Shown here: piece after piece, positions 21,676-32,232 of the stretch | Layout: the number at the start of each line of letters is the position of its first letter | Numbering within the stretch: the stretch's first letter is position 1 | DNA from: Agapetus fuscipes | Lineage: Eukaryota; Arthropoda; Insecta; Trichoptera; Glossosomatidae | DNA: 64,000 nucleotides | Assembly (NCBI GenBank): GCA_951799405.1 | Contig: OX637342.1 | Span: 1,054,001 to 1,118,000 of the forward strand | Direction: 5' to 3' | Notes under the pieces: model-generated | The model's input: the letters and a program-made list of their open reading frames with translations, nothing else | Database searches by the model: none | What the model was told of the DNA's origin: nothing | Program-made: the position numbers and the translations under genes

Positions 21676-22235
21676 TTTTTTATTAAAAATAAGTCAGGTA
21701 TGAAAATAAATACACCTTCATACCTATTTCCTTGAATAATACAATGAATTTTAGTAAATGTTTACATATTTTTTTATTAACATCCACCTGATAAACGTAG
21801 CTTTGATCATCACCCTTGTATGTCTTCGTTGGGTTAACGTGCAATAACGCTGAATGTTGAGTGAACATTTGTGCCTCCACTAAGTATTCAAATATATGAA
21901 ATCTTTAGCAATAAGATTGAAAATTGAGTTTCATCATATTTGAGATACGATTATTTCATCAGCAACCAATAAAGCAATATAAATATTTAATACTTGATCA
22001 AATTCCGCTTAAGGTTATTTATTCTTGAATTCAGGTTTTGCACATTTCTCAAGTTTGTTTATAAATCAAATTTAAAACCCACGAGATGATTCTCTGGCTT
22101 TTCCAATCAAAACCGACATTATTAAAAAGCATTTGCGGTCACTATTAAAAATTATATTTTACTGCACTAACTAACCAAAATGGCCATTGGAATTTTCAAT
22201 GAATAATTTTGAATTTCGTTCAAAATGTAATAATC

Positions 22236-22440
22236 ATTGGTTTAAAATGTCGTAATATAATAAAGAGGCAGTATTTCTCTTTTCTCAAAACATGACCGAA
22301 GTTCATCAGCTTTCTCTGCTTAATGATTGACAGAAGTTCCTTTATGGTGCGCATACATTGGATGACTTCTTCATTGGTGACCCGATCACGCCAAGAGATC
22401 CGAATCATTTTTCGGTAGACTCGCATCTCAAACACTTTAA
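22236..22440 (-). pseudogene. RTE-like LINE fragment (C-terminal RT tail)
   Basis: The minus strand reads FEMRVYRKMIRISWRDRV, then a TNEEV..MRT segment and an IKQRKLMNFGH segment, matching about 60 residues of the intact LINE's C-terminus. It has no endonuclease or YADD and ends abruptly on both sides. Confidence 0.85.
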
Positions 22441-22464
22441 TTTGTTATATACATACATTACATA

Positions 22465-23005
22465 TGATTCACTTTGCTAATGTCACCCCTGTTTCAGGGA
22501 AGGTCAGCAAGAGTTGCAAGACAATGTTCATTTGAGATTGTTTTTTTTTTATATGCTAGGTCCACATTTTTTTTTTTTTTTTTTTTTAAATAATTTATTC
22601 AACAAAACAGGAAAATACATTAAAATATATAAAACAATAATAAAAATATATACAATTGATGTTGTACCTTCCCAATTACAATGTTGACATTAAATATAAG
22701 TATTAAAAATAAAAATAATATAAAAAAGAATATAAATATAAATACTAATGACAGTTAGATATTTTTTCATACAATGTTGACATTAAATATAAGTATTAAA
22801 ATAAAAAAAAGAAGAGAATATAAATATAAATACTAATGATAGTAAGATATTTTTTTTTTCTTTTTCAAACACAAAATATAAAATATAAAAACCTATTAAA
22901 ATAATCATGCGGCATGTGTTAGCGCGAACTTATACAGGTCTGCTTGTGGGAATGCGTTTAATATGCATCTTAAATGATATACATCTTTGCAGCTTAGATT
23001 AAGAT
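22465..23005 (+). mobile_element. SINE-A copy split by an A/T-rich insertion
   Basis: Left part to GGTCCACA (22565), right part from ATGCGGCATGTGTTAGCG (22908). Joined in order they make one SINE-A copy. Confidence 0.85.
22566..22907 (-). mobile_element. A/T-rich retroinsertion with internal tandem repeat
   Basis: Begins with a 23-T run (poly(A) of a minus-strand transcript). Inside is a ~95-bp unit (CAATGTTGACATTAAATATA ... GATATTTTTT) repeated twice with small changes. No ORF. Source unknown. Confidence 0.7.
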
Positions 23006-23394
23006 TTTAGATATACAAAAAACAAAACAAAATTGTTTACCAATTAATATGTAAATGTTTATGCGTTCGTTTAGATACTTTTCCTTACTTGATTATGCAA
23101 GCTGCAGCCATATAGACTCCCCTTCAGTACGGGGAAAAGTAGTGCCTTGTGCCTTCATTACACTGTGCTTAACTGGCACTAGACATTACAAATTAAGTTC
23201 GTCGCAGGCAGTGTGTGCCGGATTTGCCAGAAAAGCCCGCCATTTGCAAAAACTAGTGCCGGGCGAAGACGCGACAAAAAAGGCTTATCTTTCTGCTGGT
23301 ACAAGGCTTCGCAAAGTGTGTGGCGTGGTTTTTATTATAATGTGCAAGAATTGTCTTCAGATCGATTCTTCTTTAGTTTTGGAGTTTCAATATA

Positions 23395-23515
23395 ATGCCA
23401 ATGTCACCCCTGTTTCAGGGCAGATCGGCAAGACTTTGTTTTTTTTTTGAGTCGGAGATTGGGTTTTTGTGTTGTCCCACAAGCAGACACGTATAATTAT
23501 GCGCTTAAACATGGT
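23395..23515 (+). mobile_element. SINE-A mosaic fragment
   Basis: TGCCAATGTCACCCCTGTTT... in plus orientation, then AAGCAGACACGTATAA from an inverse copy. Confidence 0.65.
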
Positions 23516-23517
23516 CA

Positions 23518-23748
23518 CCCCTGTGCTTGCACTATTTGATTCAAAGATGACCTTTCAATGTTTGAATCACATTCTACACAATCTGAGCTAAGCTAAAAAT
23601 TTAAAACACGATAATGTAAGAGTTGTTTTCAATATTCTTTAAATAAATTTCCAGTTTTTATAAGACACATTGGTCCAGTATATGTACATATACACATGCT
23701 CATGTAAAATTACCCCTGATGGGCATAAGACAAACAAGCTCTAAGGGT
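23518..23748 (-). mobile_element. MITE-1-related element (second subfamily)
   Basis: Starts ACCCCTGTGCTTG and ends GACAAACAAGCTCTAAGGGT; the interior carries ACACAATCTGAGCTAAG and AAGACACATTGGTCCAGTA. Sits between two SINE-A pieces. Confidence 0.65.
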
Positions 23749-23756
23749 ACACAGTG

Positions 23757-24025
23757 CCACCCGTGTTTCGGGCAAGGTCGGCACGAGTTGCAGGGTCTAT
23801 GTTTATTAGGGTTGTTTTTTTTTGTTTAACCACAAAAAGACACGTGTAAGCTCTTGCTTACACATGCCGCATGTAGATTTACAACATAAAACACACAATC
23901 TCAAATGAACATGAGCCCTGCAACTCTGGCCGATCTTCTATTAAACTGTCATGATATTAGCAAAGTGAACTGTTTTTTACAGTTTATGTAGTAATCCTCA
24001 CACCAACCAATTAGTCAGGGAATTA
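23757..24025. mobile_element. Two SINE-A pieces tail to tail
   Basis: Plus piece at 23757-23832 (GTGCCACCCGTGTTTCGGGC) meets a minus piece at 23835-24025 that runs to its 5' end, CCAACCAATTAGTCAGGGAA. The pair can fold into an imperfect hairpin. Confidence 0.75.
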
Positions 24026-24056
24026 TTATATTACTTCTCAAAACTTCTTAACACAA

Positions 24057-24312
24057 CGCTGCCTTAGTTCTTGTTTACCGTATACGCCATTGAGAGAAAA
24101 TTTTACATGAGCAATGTTTGCATGTGTACTGGACCAATGTGTCTTATAAAAGCAAGAAATTTATTAAAAAATATTTAAAAGAACTCTCACATTATCGAGT
24201 TTTATGGTTATTCTTAGCTCAGATTGTGTAGAATTTGATTCATAAGACAACTGCAGGAAAAAATCATATTTGATAAGATTGGCGTATACGGTAAACAAGA
24301 ACTGAGGGAGCG
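24057..24312 (+). mobile_element. MITE-1 copy with ACAA target duplication
   Basis: 256 bp, same orientation as the 8487 copy and very similar to it, including the interior TACTGGACCAATGTGTCTTA. ACAA flanks both ends. The LTR element inserted about 70 bp to its right. Confidence 0.9.
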
Positions 24313-24384
24313 ACAAGGTAAGCAGTAGAACCTTCAACGCAAAAAACTTTGTGAACCTTCACGCTAGGGGCTTGTCACCCCTAT

Positions 24385-25025
24385 TGTTATGTTATTTTAA
24401 ATAACATATTATAAAAAACAATCCCGAAGTGTGCAGTGTCTGTTTGTGGGCCGAACGGTCACGGAAACGGCCGAACTGCGCCGTGCGAATCAATCGGCCC
24501 ACGCTCGTGAGTTCATCGTTAGTTCCCGGCAAGATGCCAAGCGATTAAGACGTTAGCGACCAAGCACCAAGCGGTGCAAGAGGGGGCACTACAATGGAGC
24601 TCCCCCCCCTCCCATCTACTTGGATTTCCTGCCAGCAAGGCACCCGCCTTGTGGACCAGAGGCATAGGAGCGCCCCCCCAGGGGCTCCAACGTGTGAAGG
24701 CGTCGGCCTTGTGAACCGCCGCTAGCCTGGGGCGCTGCCCCAGGCCTTCCGTTTCGAACTCCAGCCAACGGAATAGGGAGTGTTCTAGTGACAACCTGTA
24801 GGTCTAGCCAATCCCTTATTTCCCCTTTTTCCTCCCATATTAGTACAGTAATAAACCCTTATTTGTTCATGTTAACTTTATCTTTTAATTATAAAACCCT
24901 TCCCAAAGTACAAGTGAGCAACCGAAAGAAAGACCCCCACGCCCTGAGAGTGATGCTGATGAGAGCTAGCCGGATGTAAGTATCCTGAAGGTACATTTGA
25001 AGATACCTTTAATCCAAACATAACA
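24385..25025 (+). repeat. 5' LTR (641 bp)
   Basis: Begins with a near-perfect palindrome (ATGTTATTT.AAATAACAT) followed by TATAAAA near 24410, a plausible core promoter. The middle (about 24450-24790) is GC- and CpG-rich, in strong contrast to the surroundings. AATAAA near 24850 could serve as poly(A) signal. An antisense 91-codon open frame within it is present in both LTRs and looks like a by-product of the GC-rich block. Confidence 0.95.
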
Positions 25026-25026
25026 C

Positions 25027-25046
25027 TGGCGCCCAACGTGGGGCTC
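25027..25046 (+). promoter_or_regulatory. Primer-binding site for tRNA-Lys(CUU)
   Basis: Begins TGGCGCCCAACGTGGGGC, one base after the 5' LTR. All 20 bases are complementary to the 3' end of animal tRNA-Lys(CUU) including CCA, as I know that tRNA. This primes minus-strand DNA synthesis. Confidence 0.9.
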
Positions 25047-27226
25047 TTTCGATATTGCGAACTTTTATTTTGGGAATTGTTTTGTGAAGCTCTGTTTTTT
25101 TAGTGTATTTTTTTTGCTTTCATTGTGACGTCATATGTTTTCTTGCTTTGATTTTAGAATGAATTGTTTTTGTTTTGATCGCTTTTGCATTTTGCTTTAA
25201 TGTCCTTTTGACGATTAAAAATGATGATAGAATTTTTATATCAATATAAATTGACATGCAATCTTTGAGAAGCCTGAAAAATAGATCATTAAATCTTTTA
25301 TCATTTGCTAAGAAACCTCGTCATATTTTATTTTTTTATGCCAAATTTCATTTTTTCTTCAACATTTAGTATTTCTGTCTATTTTGATTCTAACACTATT
25401 TTGGTCGCTTCCTTTTTGTTTTTTGCATTTGCGTAAATGTGCTTTGACGATTTAAAATTCTGTGAAATTTTAATATCAATAAAATGTACATGCATTTTTG
25501 AGAATTCATTTGAGAAAGCATCATTATTTTGTTTTATTTTTTTCACAGAAATCTAGCTTTGTTTATTTTACATAAGTACCTACCTTGAAATTGATGCATT
25601 ATTTGTTGCTAGGCAAATAAACTTTCACTTTATGTTTTTTTTCATAAAAGCTTTTAACAAACTTTTTTCCACATTAAAGGATTCTCAGAAGTATTTTATT
25701 TAATGTGAGGATTAAGTGTTTGGTAATTCATGATGTTTTTTTCCCCCATTTGGTTTTTTTAATGTGCTATTCTCAAAAACATTTTAAAATATATATTTTT
25801 TTTCGGGGTAGACTGGTGATTGGCTCCTTTCGGAAATTTACTACGAACTATGGCTATTCTGTTGGCTGCCATTTGTAAATAATTTTATAGATTAGCTTTA
25901 GGTACTTTTGTGTGTTGTCAGGGAACATTGGAATCGTTCCAAGAACCCTCAAAAAACGATAGAGGATTGTAATTTTTGTAAAAAGGTAGCTTAGGATTCA
26001 TTTTAGTTTAATATTTACGATGGTTTTATTTCTTGCAAGCCAATAGCATATCACTTTTGTGCGATGTTTGACTGATATACGGGTCACTTGGAGAAATGTA
26101 AACTTGATCGGTTCTCAAAAAACATCGGAGAAATTTTGTTTTATGGTGTACAAATAGGTAATTTAGTTAGAATTAGGATTTCTTGACTACATTTGTTTTT
26201 ATGTATGTAAATATCTTCTACAGTTTTTTTTTGTAAAATTTCAATGGTTTTCCGAATTAACCCTTTGGAAAAAGATTGAATAATGAAGTTTCTTTATTCT
26301 TCCAAAAAATGAAGTGGCGCAACCGAGAAAGAGTGGGAAAATGTGGTCCTTTGGGCAAGGGAAGCCATTTTCCGGGATTCTACTTTCGTAGGTCCGTGTG
26401 TGGATTTTCCACGGTATGTTGATGTAGGGATGAAATTATCACTGCTTTGAGTGGAAATTGATGTAAGGGGAAGAAATGCTGGCCTTTTTCTTGGAAAAGG
26501 GAGCGCATTTTCTTGAGATGTTACGTTTCGTAAATCTGGGATCTGATATGCACTTTTGTCTATAAGATGACACTTAAAGCCTTGTTCATTTTGTCGAAGG
26601 GGGAAAATGTCTGTGAGAACAGACGTGTTTGAGGCTCGAAAGAGCTGGTGTATTTGTAATATTTTGTTTGTGTATTCCATTATCTTTTTAGGATGTTTTA
26701 TATGGAATGTTCCACTCTTTTTTCAAGTGAGTTCGTAGTGGATTTTACGCACTAACATATTAAATATTTTGAGCGAGTTTTGGATGTTGTCTCTGTATGT
26801 ATTTTTTTTGTATTCAGCTCAGAACGTATTGTTATATAATAGTCGACTCCTGTAACGAGTTATGACTTGGTTAATATAAGTACCAGTGTAAAATATGTTT
26901 TGATTGCTGTGATTATTATTTATTGTTTAGAGTTTTCGACATGTTTTGGTGAAGAAAAAAGGCCTTGTTACAAGATCGCTTTTAATCCGCGTCTTGTCGG
27001 TTATTGGAACCACCTTGAAATTTACCAAATCAAATCGATAATTCTCACAGCCACCAGTTTTCTTCTTCCTTCTTTCTGGTGTGTTGATAGGACAGAAGGA
27101 TGTTCCTGTAAATCCCCTTTTCCTTTTTGTGTTCCCATAAAATTTTCAATTTTCTTAATGGCCAAAGACCTGGTGTTGTGTGTGAAGACTGTTGTGTTGC
27201 TCCTGGTTTTCTTTCTTTATTTTTGT
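25047..27226 (+). other. Internal region of the LTR element, no gag/pol
   Basis: T-rich, with stops in all plus frames. It holds a diverged internal direct repeat (about 25180-25310 and 25428-25555, sharing GCATTT, TTGACGATT, AAAATT, ATATCAATA, CATGCA and ATCATTA blocks). Near the 3' end is a hydrophobic open frame that has no suitable ATG. One antisense ATG frame of 128 codons (26294-26680) exists with no recognised domain. Likely packaging and structural RNA, not protein. Confidence 0.7.
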
Positions 27227-27238
27227 GAGAAAGGGGAA
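27227..27238 (+). promoter_or_regulatory. Polypurine tract
   Basis: GAGAAAGGGGAA abuts the 3' LTR, the expected place and composition for the plus-strand primer. Confidence 0.85.
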
Positions 27239-27879
27239 TGTTATGTTATTTTAAATAACATATTATAAAAAACAATCCCGAAGTGTGCAGTGTCTGTTTG
27301 TGGGCCGAACGGTCACGGAAACGGCCGAACTGCGCCGTGCGAATCAATCGGCCCACGCTCGTGAGTTCATCGTTAGTTCCCGGCAAGATGCCAAGCGATT
27401 AAGACGTTAGCGACCAAGCACCAAGCGGTGCAAGAGGGGGCACTACAATGGAGCTCCCCCCCCTCCCATCTACTTGGATTTCCTGCCAGCAAGGCACCCG
27501 CCTTGTGGACCAGAGGCATAGGAGCGCCCCCCCAGGGGCTCCAACGTGTGAAGGCGTCGGCCTTGTGAACCGCCGCTAGCCTGGGGCGCTGCCCCAGGCC
27601 TTCCGTTTCGAACTCCAGCCAACGGAATAGGGAGTGTTCTAGTGACAACCTGTAGGTCTAGCCAATCCCTTATTTCCCCTTTTTCCTCCCATATTAGTAC
27701 AGTAATAAACCCTTATTTGTTCATGTTAACTTTATCTTTTAATTATAAAACCCTTCCCAAAGTACAAGTGAGCAACCGAAAGAAAGACCCCCACGCCCTG
27801 AGAGTGATGCTGATGAGAGCTAGCCGGATGTAAGTATCCTGAAGGTACATTTGAAGATACCTTTAATCCAAACATAACA
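27239..27879 (+). repeat. 3' LTR (641 bp)
   Basis: Offset from the 5' LTR by exactly 2854 bp at both ends, so no indels separate the two. No base differences noticed by eye. Confidence 0.95.
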
Positions 27880-28266
27880 CTATGTCCTATCTGTCTGCCC
27901 TTCTATCGCGCCCCGTGGGATTAGGCCACGAATTTAAATTTAAATAGCCTTTAGGGTGGCAAATATATATCTGCACCCTTTAAGTTCATCCCATCCAAAG
28001 AGTTTCACCGAAAATGTAAGAAAACTACAACGCTCACCAGATGGTTTGTTTCAGTTTCCATGTATTTTCAGTAGAACTTGTGGAAGTGGAACTATCTCGT
28101 CCACTTACGTAGTCTGTTTTACAAGCGGGTTTTTGTTGCGTTTATCTATGGGCTTCACAATTAATATGTCTAATTTGAATCTGTAATCTAAGTTGCAGAC
28201 TAATATTAAGGTTCACTCATTTTAGAAATTCATATGCTGAATCCGTATCTCTATTGACATATTTGA

Positions 28267-28482
28267 GGACCGGTTCGTAGTTTTGTGATTAAGATTTGGA
28301 TTCGTAAATGGAAGGTCGTGTGGTCGAATCCCAGCGGAGCACAAAAATATGTTTTTCGCTGGGTTGAAAAAATACCTAATAAACTCCGGTCACCAAAAGT
28401 CCATCCAGCTTTACAGCAACTGGGTCTTGTTTGAGAATGAGCGCTTTCTATAGCTATAATCAAGCTCGCAGAGGGCTCTACA
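28267..28482 (+). mobile_element. SINE-B copy
   Basis: ACCGGTTCGTAGTTTTGTGA head, GTCGAATCCCAGCGGAGCAC, GGTCACCAAAAGTCCATCC, AAGCTCGCAGAGGG end. A partial body-only copy follows at about 28695-28775. Confidence 0.85.
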
Positions 28483-28694
28483 AGTGTGCTTCTTTTTAAA
28501 GAATCTTATTTAAAAAAAATTAAAATTAAAAATAAAAACAAATTGTATTAGGTTACGGGGCGAGTAAAATTTAATAATGTAGGTACGACCGGTTTCGGAA
28601 ACAATGTTTCCATCAATTTGTTTTTATTTTAAATTTAATTTTTTTTTAATGGAAGGTTACAAAGTGAATGCCTCATCAATTAATCTTATTTTTT

Positions 28695-28775
28695 TCACTG
28701 AGTTGAAAAATTCATCTGCCTTTACTAAAAACCGTTAAGCAAAGGTGCGTCCAGCAACGGGATCTTGTTTGAAAA
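28695..28775 (+). mobile_element. SINE-B body fragment
   Basis: ACTGAGTTGAAAAATTCAT, GTGCGTCCAGCAACGG, GATCTTGTTTGAAAAATTG; no head. Confidence 0.6.
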
Positions 28776-29029
28776 ATTGTAAAATAATAATAAACTCCGG
28801 TACTTCCCTTAATTATATTGAACTATCTAGGAACATTTAAGAATCGTATAAAATAAATACCCTATTTTTCGTATTTCTCGTTTTAATTCCTTCAAAATCA
28901 CAAAGGTATAAATAAATAAATTGAAAGGTAAGCGAACGTTAATGATTATTTTTACCGAAGTACTTGGCAGCACGTGCTATCGATTCCAATTTCAATTATT
29001 TTAGAAATAAAGATTTTCCAAGAAATTCC

Positions 29030-29117
29030 CCTCAACCAGTTTACCAAGAACATATGAAAATTCAAACAGCTCTTCTATTGAGCGTTTGAATTTTCATACA
29101 TTTTCCGTAAAATGCTG
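29030..29117. repeat. Short hairpin repeat, member of a three-copy family
   Basis: TATGAAAATTCAAAC / GTTTGAATTTTCATA around a CTCTTCTATTGAG-like centre. Layout resembles 34610-34698 and 34790-34880. Confidence 0.5.
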
Positions 29118-29482
29118 CAGTTCGTATCACAAGATTTTTATACTTGAGGTTTTTGAACGGCTTCAAGCCTTTACTTTTTGTAAAATGATAAAAAATAAGG
29201 AACAATCTTGCTCCGGAAGCTGAATTTAATTTCCATATATTTTTGTTTTTTTTTTGTGTTTAATTGCAAAATACCTTCTTCATTGATTTACCACTATGCA
29301 TGAAAGAAAAGAAATACCGTAGACAAATATGTAAGCTTAACAAAAATCTATATTCTGCAATATGAAATGTATAAATATTATATTAACCTTTTCTTTACTA
29401 ACGGAAATCTTTCATTAGATGTTTCATATCTATATAAATATATATTTAATCCTCAATGCCTCGTCTGAAGATACACTGTGTA

Positions 29483-29716
29483 ACCGGTCCGTAGTCTGGT
29501 GGTAACGCTACAGACTTGTTAATGGAAGGTTGTCGTTTCGAATACCGGGGGAGCATAATAAAATACCATTTATAATTTCAAATATGCTCTTTACTGATTT
29601 GAAAAATTCATACCTTTATCAAAGACCCATCACCGAAGGTTCATTGAGCCTTACAGCAACTGAGTCTTGTTTGAATATTAGCGCTTTCTACAGCGACGAA
29701 CAAGCTCGCATAAAAG
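29483..29716 (+). mobile_element. SINE-B copy, full-length
   Basis: ACCGGTCCGTAGTCTGGTGG, GTTTCGAATACCGGGGGAGC, TTACAGCAACTGAGTCTTG, CAGCGACGAACAAGCTCGC. Confidence 0.85.
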
Positions 29717-30076
29717 AGTGTATTTTTTAAGGCCACCCTCTCTCAGTATCTAATACAAAGTATCACATTATGTACCCCTCGGATCCTATTACTTTATGAT
29801 ACATTATTAAGATCTAATACAGAGAGGGGAGGCGAGCAGACGTCTCCCTTTTTTACTGCCCCGCTAACATACATCTTCTATTACAACGGTTGCCGAGCCC
29901 TCAGTTAGGGGTCTGTAGACGACGAGGGGCTTAATAAATTTATACCCAATACGGGAACGCTATGGTTTATTCAAATTACAAGGAAATATTTTAAATTCGA
30001 CGTTCAATTTGTACTAAAACAAATTCGTATTCAGTTTGAGACAAAAGGCCAAAAAAAGTAGATTACAATATAGGTA

Positions 30077-30395
30077 CTTGACACAATCTTAAAATTTTTT
30101 CGGGTTGTGTAGCCGTGTTCTATACGGAAGTTTGTATCACTTTTTGTTTCACTTTTTCCGGACGTTTCTGGACGGCGGACCCCTCTTCCAGATCCATGAC
30201 ATAAACACAACGATAACCAACCCACAGGCCGTTGACAGTTCCGCGCTAAGGAGATCAGAACGCCTGAAAAACACGCTGAGGAGGCCCATCGCAGATAATG
30301 GGCGAAACGTCCGGAAAAAGTGAAACAAAAAGTGAAACAAACTTCCGTATAGAACACGGCTACACAACCCGAAAAAATTTTAAGATTGTGTCAAG
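30077..30395. repeat. Inverted repeat, 91-bp arms, one mismatch, 137-bp loop
   Basis: Arms 30077-30167 and 30305-30395 differ at one base pair. The right arm contains the 3' half of a hammerhead motif. Immediately after it comes CCGGCCGTGAAAGCCT, a tag that also follows the inverted repeats at 30450-30720 and 44001-44177. Likely a foldback form of a Penelope-like or related ribozyme element. Confidence 0.8.
30272..30316 (+). ncRNA. Hammerhead ribozyme motif, intact core, GUC cleavage triplet
   Basis: Stem I ..CACG, CTGAGGA, extra G, stem II GCCCAT/ATGGGC (6 bp, 8-nt loop), GAAA, CGTC, CGG. All conserved core positions are as expected and the cleavage triplet would be GUC. Stem I is weak (2-3 bp), so activity may depend on dimer formation through the palindromic ACGT. 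Confidence 0.7.
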
Positions 30396-30449
30396 TGCCG
30401 GCCGTGAAAGCCTTAATGTACAATATAGGTACTGTTAGGGAATATATTA

Positions 30450-30720
30450 GTGCTGGAGGAATGTTTTCCGGGATCTGTTGCCGTGGTCTGTGGGAGCTGG
30501 GGCTTCCGGACGTTTCGCCCATTTCTACGATGGGCTTCTTTAGCGTGAAGTATGATGATGAAGATGAAGCACACAGTGTGCTCACAGTTCTCATCCAGAT
30601 CATCTTAATCATCATACTTCACGCTGAAGAAGCCCATCGTAGAAATAAGCGAATCGTCCGGAAGCTCCAGCTCCCACAGACCACGCCAAAAGATCCCGTA
30701 AAACAACACTCCAGCATCAT
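30450..30720. repeat. Imperfect inverted repeat, ~115-bp arms, two hammerhead-like motifs
   Basis: Arms of about 90% identity around a ~30-bp loop. The left arm, minus strand (30503-30550), has CTAAAGA, GCCCAT/ATGGGC, GAAA, CGTC; the right arm, plus strand (30617-30666), has CTGAAGA, GCCCAT/ATAAGC, GAAT, CGTC. Each has a different core lesion; together they show the ancestral ribozyme. Followed by CCGGCCGTGTAAGCCT. Confidence 0.75.
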
Positions 30721-31127
30721 CAGCCGGCCGTGTAAGCCTAACACTCTTATATGTATTAGTGTTTTTTTTCTTTTCTGTGAAGTATCTATATTTATATCAT
30801 GTGTATTGAATTTAGATGGCTCGAGTGTTTGGTCTAGTAAAATCTCGCATGCATCGATTCTCGATGATTCGAGAATTAACCTTAGTCTTACTGCAAATAA
30901 GGGTCAAAACTGTCTGTGTATGAAAAGTGCTTTGCACATTTTCGAAAACAGCAAGGGCATGCTCGTATCTGTAATGTATGTATGTGTGCTTCAGAACGAT
31001 ACACAGCTCATGAACGCTCATACAGAGCTATATTTTCACAAGTAGCAGGTTATCCTATAGGAAATTAAAAGCAACGGCTCGACAAGCACGTAACTTCTTA
31101 TTGCGTTTTACCGCAGGAGGAGCATAT

Positions 31128-31330
31128 AGCGATTGGAGCCTGTACAATTTTACAAATAAGAGGGCCTGCCTTACACCAACGACTTAACTTATTTCTTGTG
31201 AACGCTGAGTAAATCTTTCTGGTTCTATGACTTTTGGTTATAAAATAGACACGGTAATGAGAAATCATTTCTAGGGCCCTTGGTGTGGATTCAAACCAAG
31301 CCCCAGGTTTTGAAAGCAAGCTTTTTGCTA
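31128..31330 (-). mobile_element. SINE-C copy, diverged
   Basis: CTTACACCAACGACTTAAC, TTTCTTGTGAACGCTGAGTA, GGTGTGGATTCAAACCAAG. Confidence 0.7.
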
Positions 31331-31339
31331 TTATGAGCT

Positions 31340-31562
31340 TTCTAAATCTAAATCTAAATCTAAGCTGCAAAGATATGTATCATTTGAGATTCATATTAAA
31401 TGCATTCCCACAAGCAGACATGCATAATTTCGCGCTTACACATGCTGCATGTGGACCTACAATATAAAAACCCCAATCTCAAATGAACATAAGCCCTGCA
31501 ACTCTTGCCGACCTTCCCTGAAGCAGGGGTGACATTGGCAAAGTGAACCATTTTTTACATGT
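31340..31562 (-). mobile_element. SINE-A copy with (CTAAAT)n tail
   Basis: The tail is a 6-bp repeat, TCTAAATCTAAATCTAAATC, instead of the 5-bp form. Confidence 0.85.
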
Positions 31563-32047
31563 TTGCATTTTGAAGAAATGTGGGTAGAAATATTTTTTAT
31601 ATTATTTCCTTTTTTGTTCAATTTAGTTTTTCTGATTGCTAACCATATTTTTTTGAAGGTAGTTAAATAAATATTTCAAATAATATTTAGCCTCGAGGCT
31701 TGAGCATTTTTGGTATGAATCAATCAGTCTTCTACAATTACTAAGATATTATGAACATCCAATCTCCATGAAATTGGTTTGATTTCGTTTCTTAACAAAT
31801 AAATTTATACTATAGGTACTGGTTGCTGCTTCAGACTAGAAAAAGGAAGGTAGTGGGTTCAAGTTCTTAGCAGATTTCTTAAAATGTGTTCATCTATTAC
31901 CAAAAATGGCAAAGATATTCTTGCGAATGGGTGATTGTGTCTGTGTTTTGTGTGTGTGAGTCTGTAAAGTCTCTAGATGTAGGTACTTAAATAATTATTA
32001 GTAATAAAAGTATATATTTGTATTGGTTGAGATTGCTCGAGTATTCT

Positions 32048-32232
32048 AGTAAGGTAACGTGCCATTGACATTTAAGGATCATATTAAATGCACGCCCACA
32101 AGTAGGAACCTGTATTTTCACGCTAACACATGCTGCATGTATACATACAAAATAAACTAAACCATACATTAATATAAATTTTGCAACACTTGCCACCTTT
32201 CCCTGAAACAAGTGTGGCATTGACAAAAGTAT
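32048..32232 (-). mobile_element. SINE-A copy, diverged
   Basis: GCCCACAAGTAGGAACCTG, ACATGCTGCATGT and CCCTGAAACAAGTGTGGCAT are recognisable. Tail lost. Confidence 0.7.

Larger units (their letters stand above)
24385..27879 (+). mobile_element. Complete non-autonomous LTR retrotransposon, 3495 bp
   Basis: Two direct 641-bp terminal repeats begin TGTTATG and end CATAACA, and I see no difference between them. The 4-bp duplication CTAT flanks the element (24381-24384 and 27880-27883). A primer-binding site and a polypurine tract sit just inside. The internal 2.2 kb has no recognisable gag, protease, RT, RNase H or integrase, so it must rely on another element's proteins. Identical LTRs mean a very recent insertion. 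A 4-bp duplication and TG/CA ends would suit a Gypsy-type (Metaviridae) helper, but without pol this is inference. Confidence 0.95.

Noticed and set aside
23055..23450. 131-codon ATG frame with cysteines
   Set aside because: The last ~20 codons are SINE-A sequence and the rest matches nothing I recognise. No gene context.
24519..24794. 91-codon minus-strand frame in the LTR, repeated at 27373-27648
   Set aside because: Identical because the LTRs are identical. A GC-rich block lacks stop codons by chance; no domain.
26867..27268. 133-codon hydrophobic frame near the 3' end of the LTR element, at first sight a signal-peptide protein
   Set aside because: It begins with TTG, not ATG, runs into the 3' LTR and resembles no known env or gag. 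T-rich sequence readily gives hydrophobic frames.
30386..31045. 219-codon frame, the second longest open frame considered here
   Set aside because: Starts with TTG and reads straight through an inverted repeat and a dispersed repeat. No domain is recognisable.
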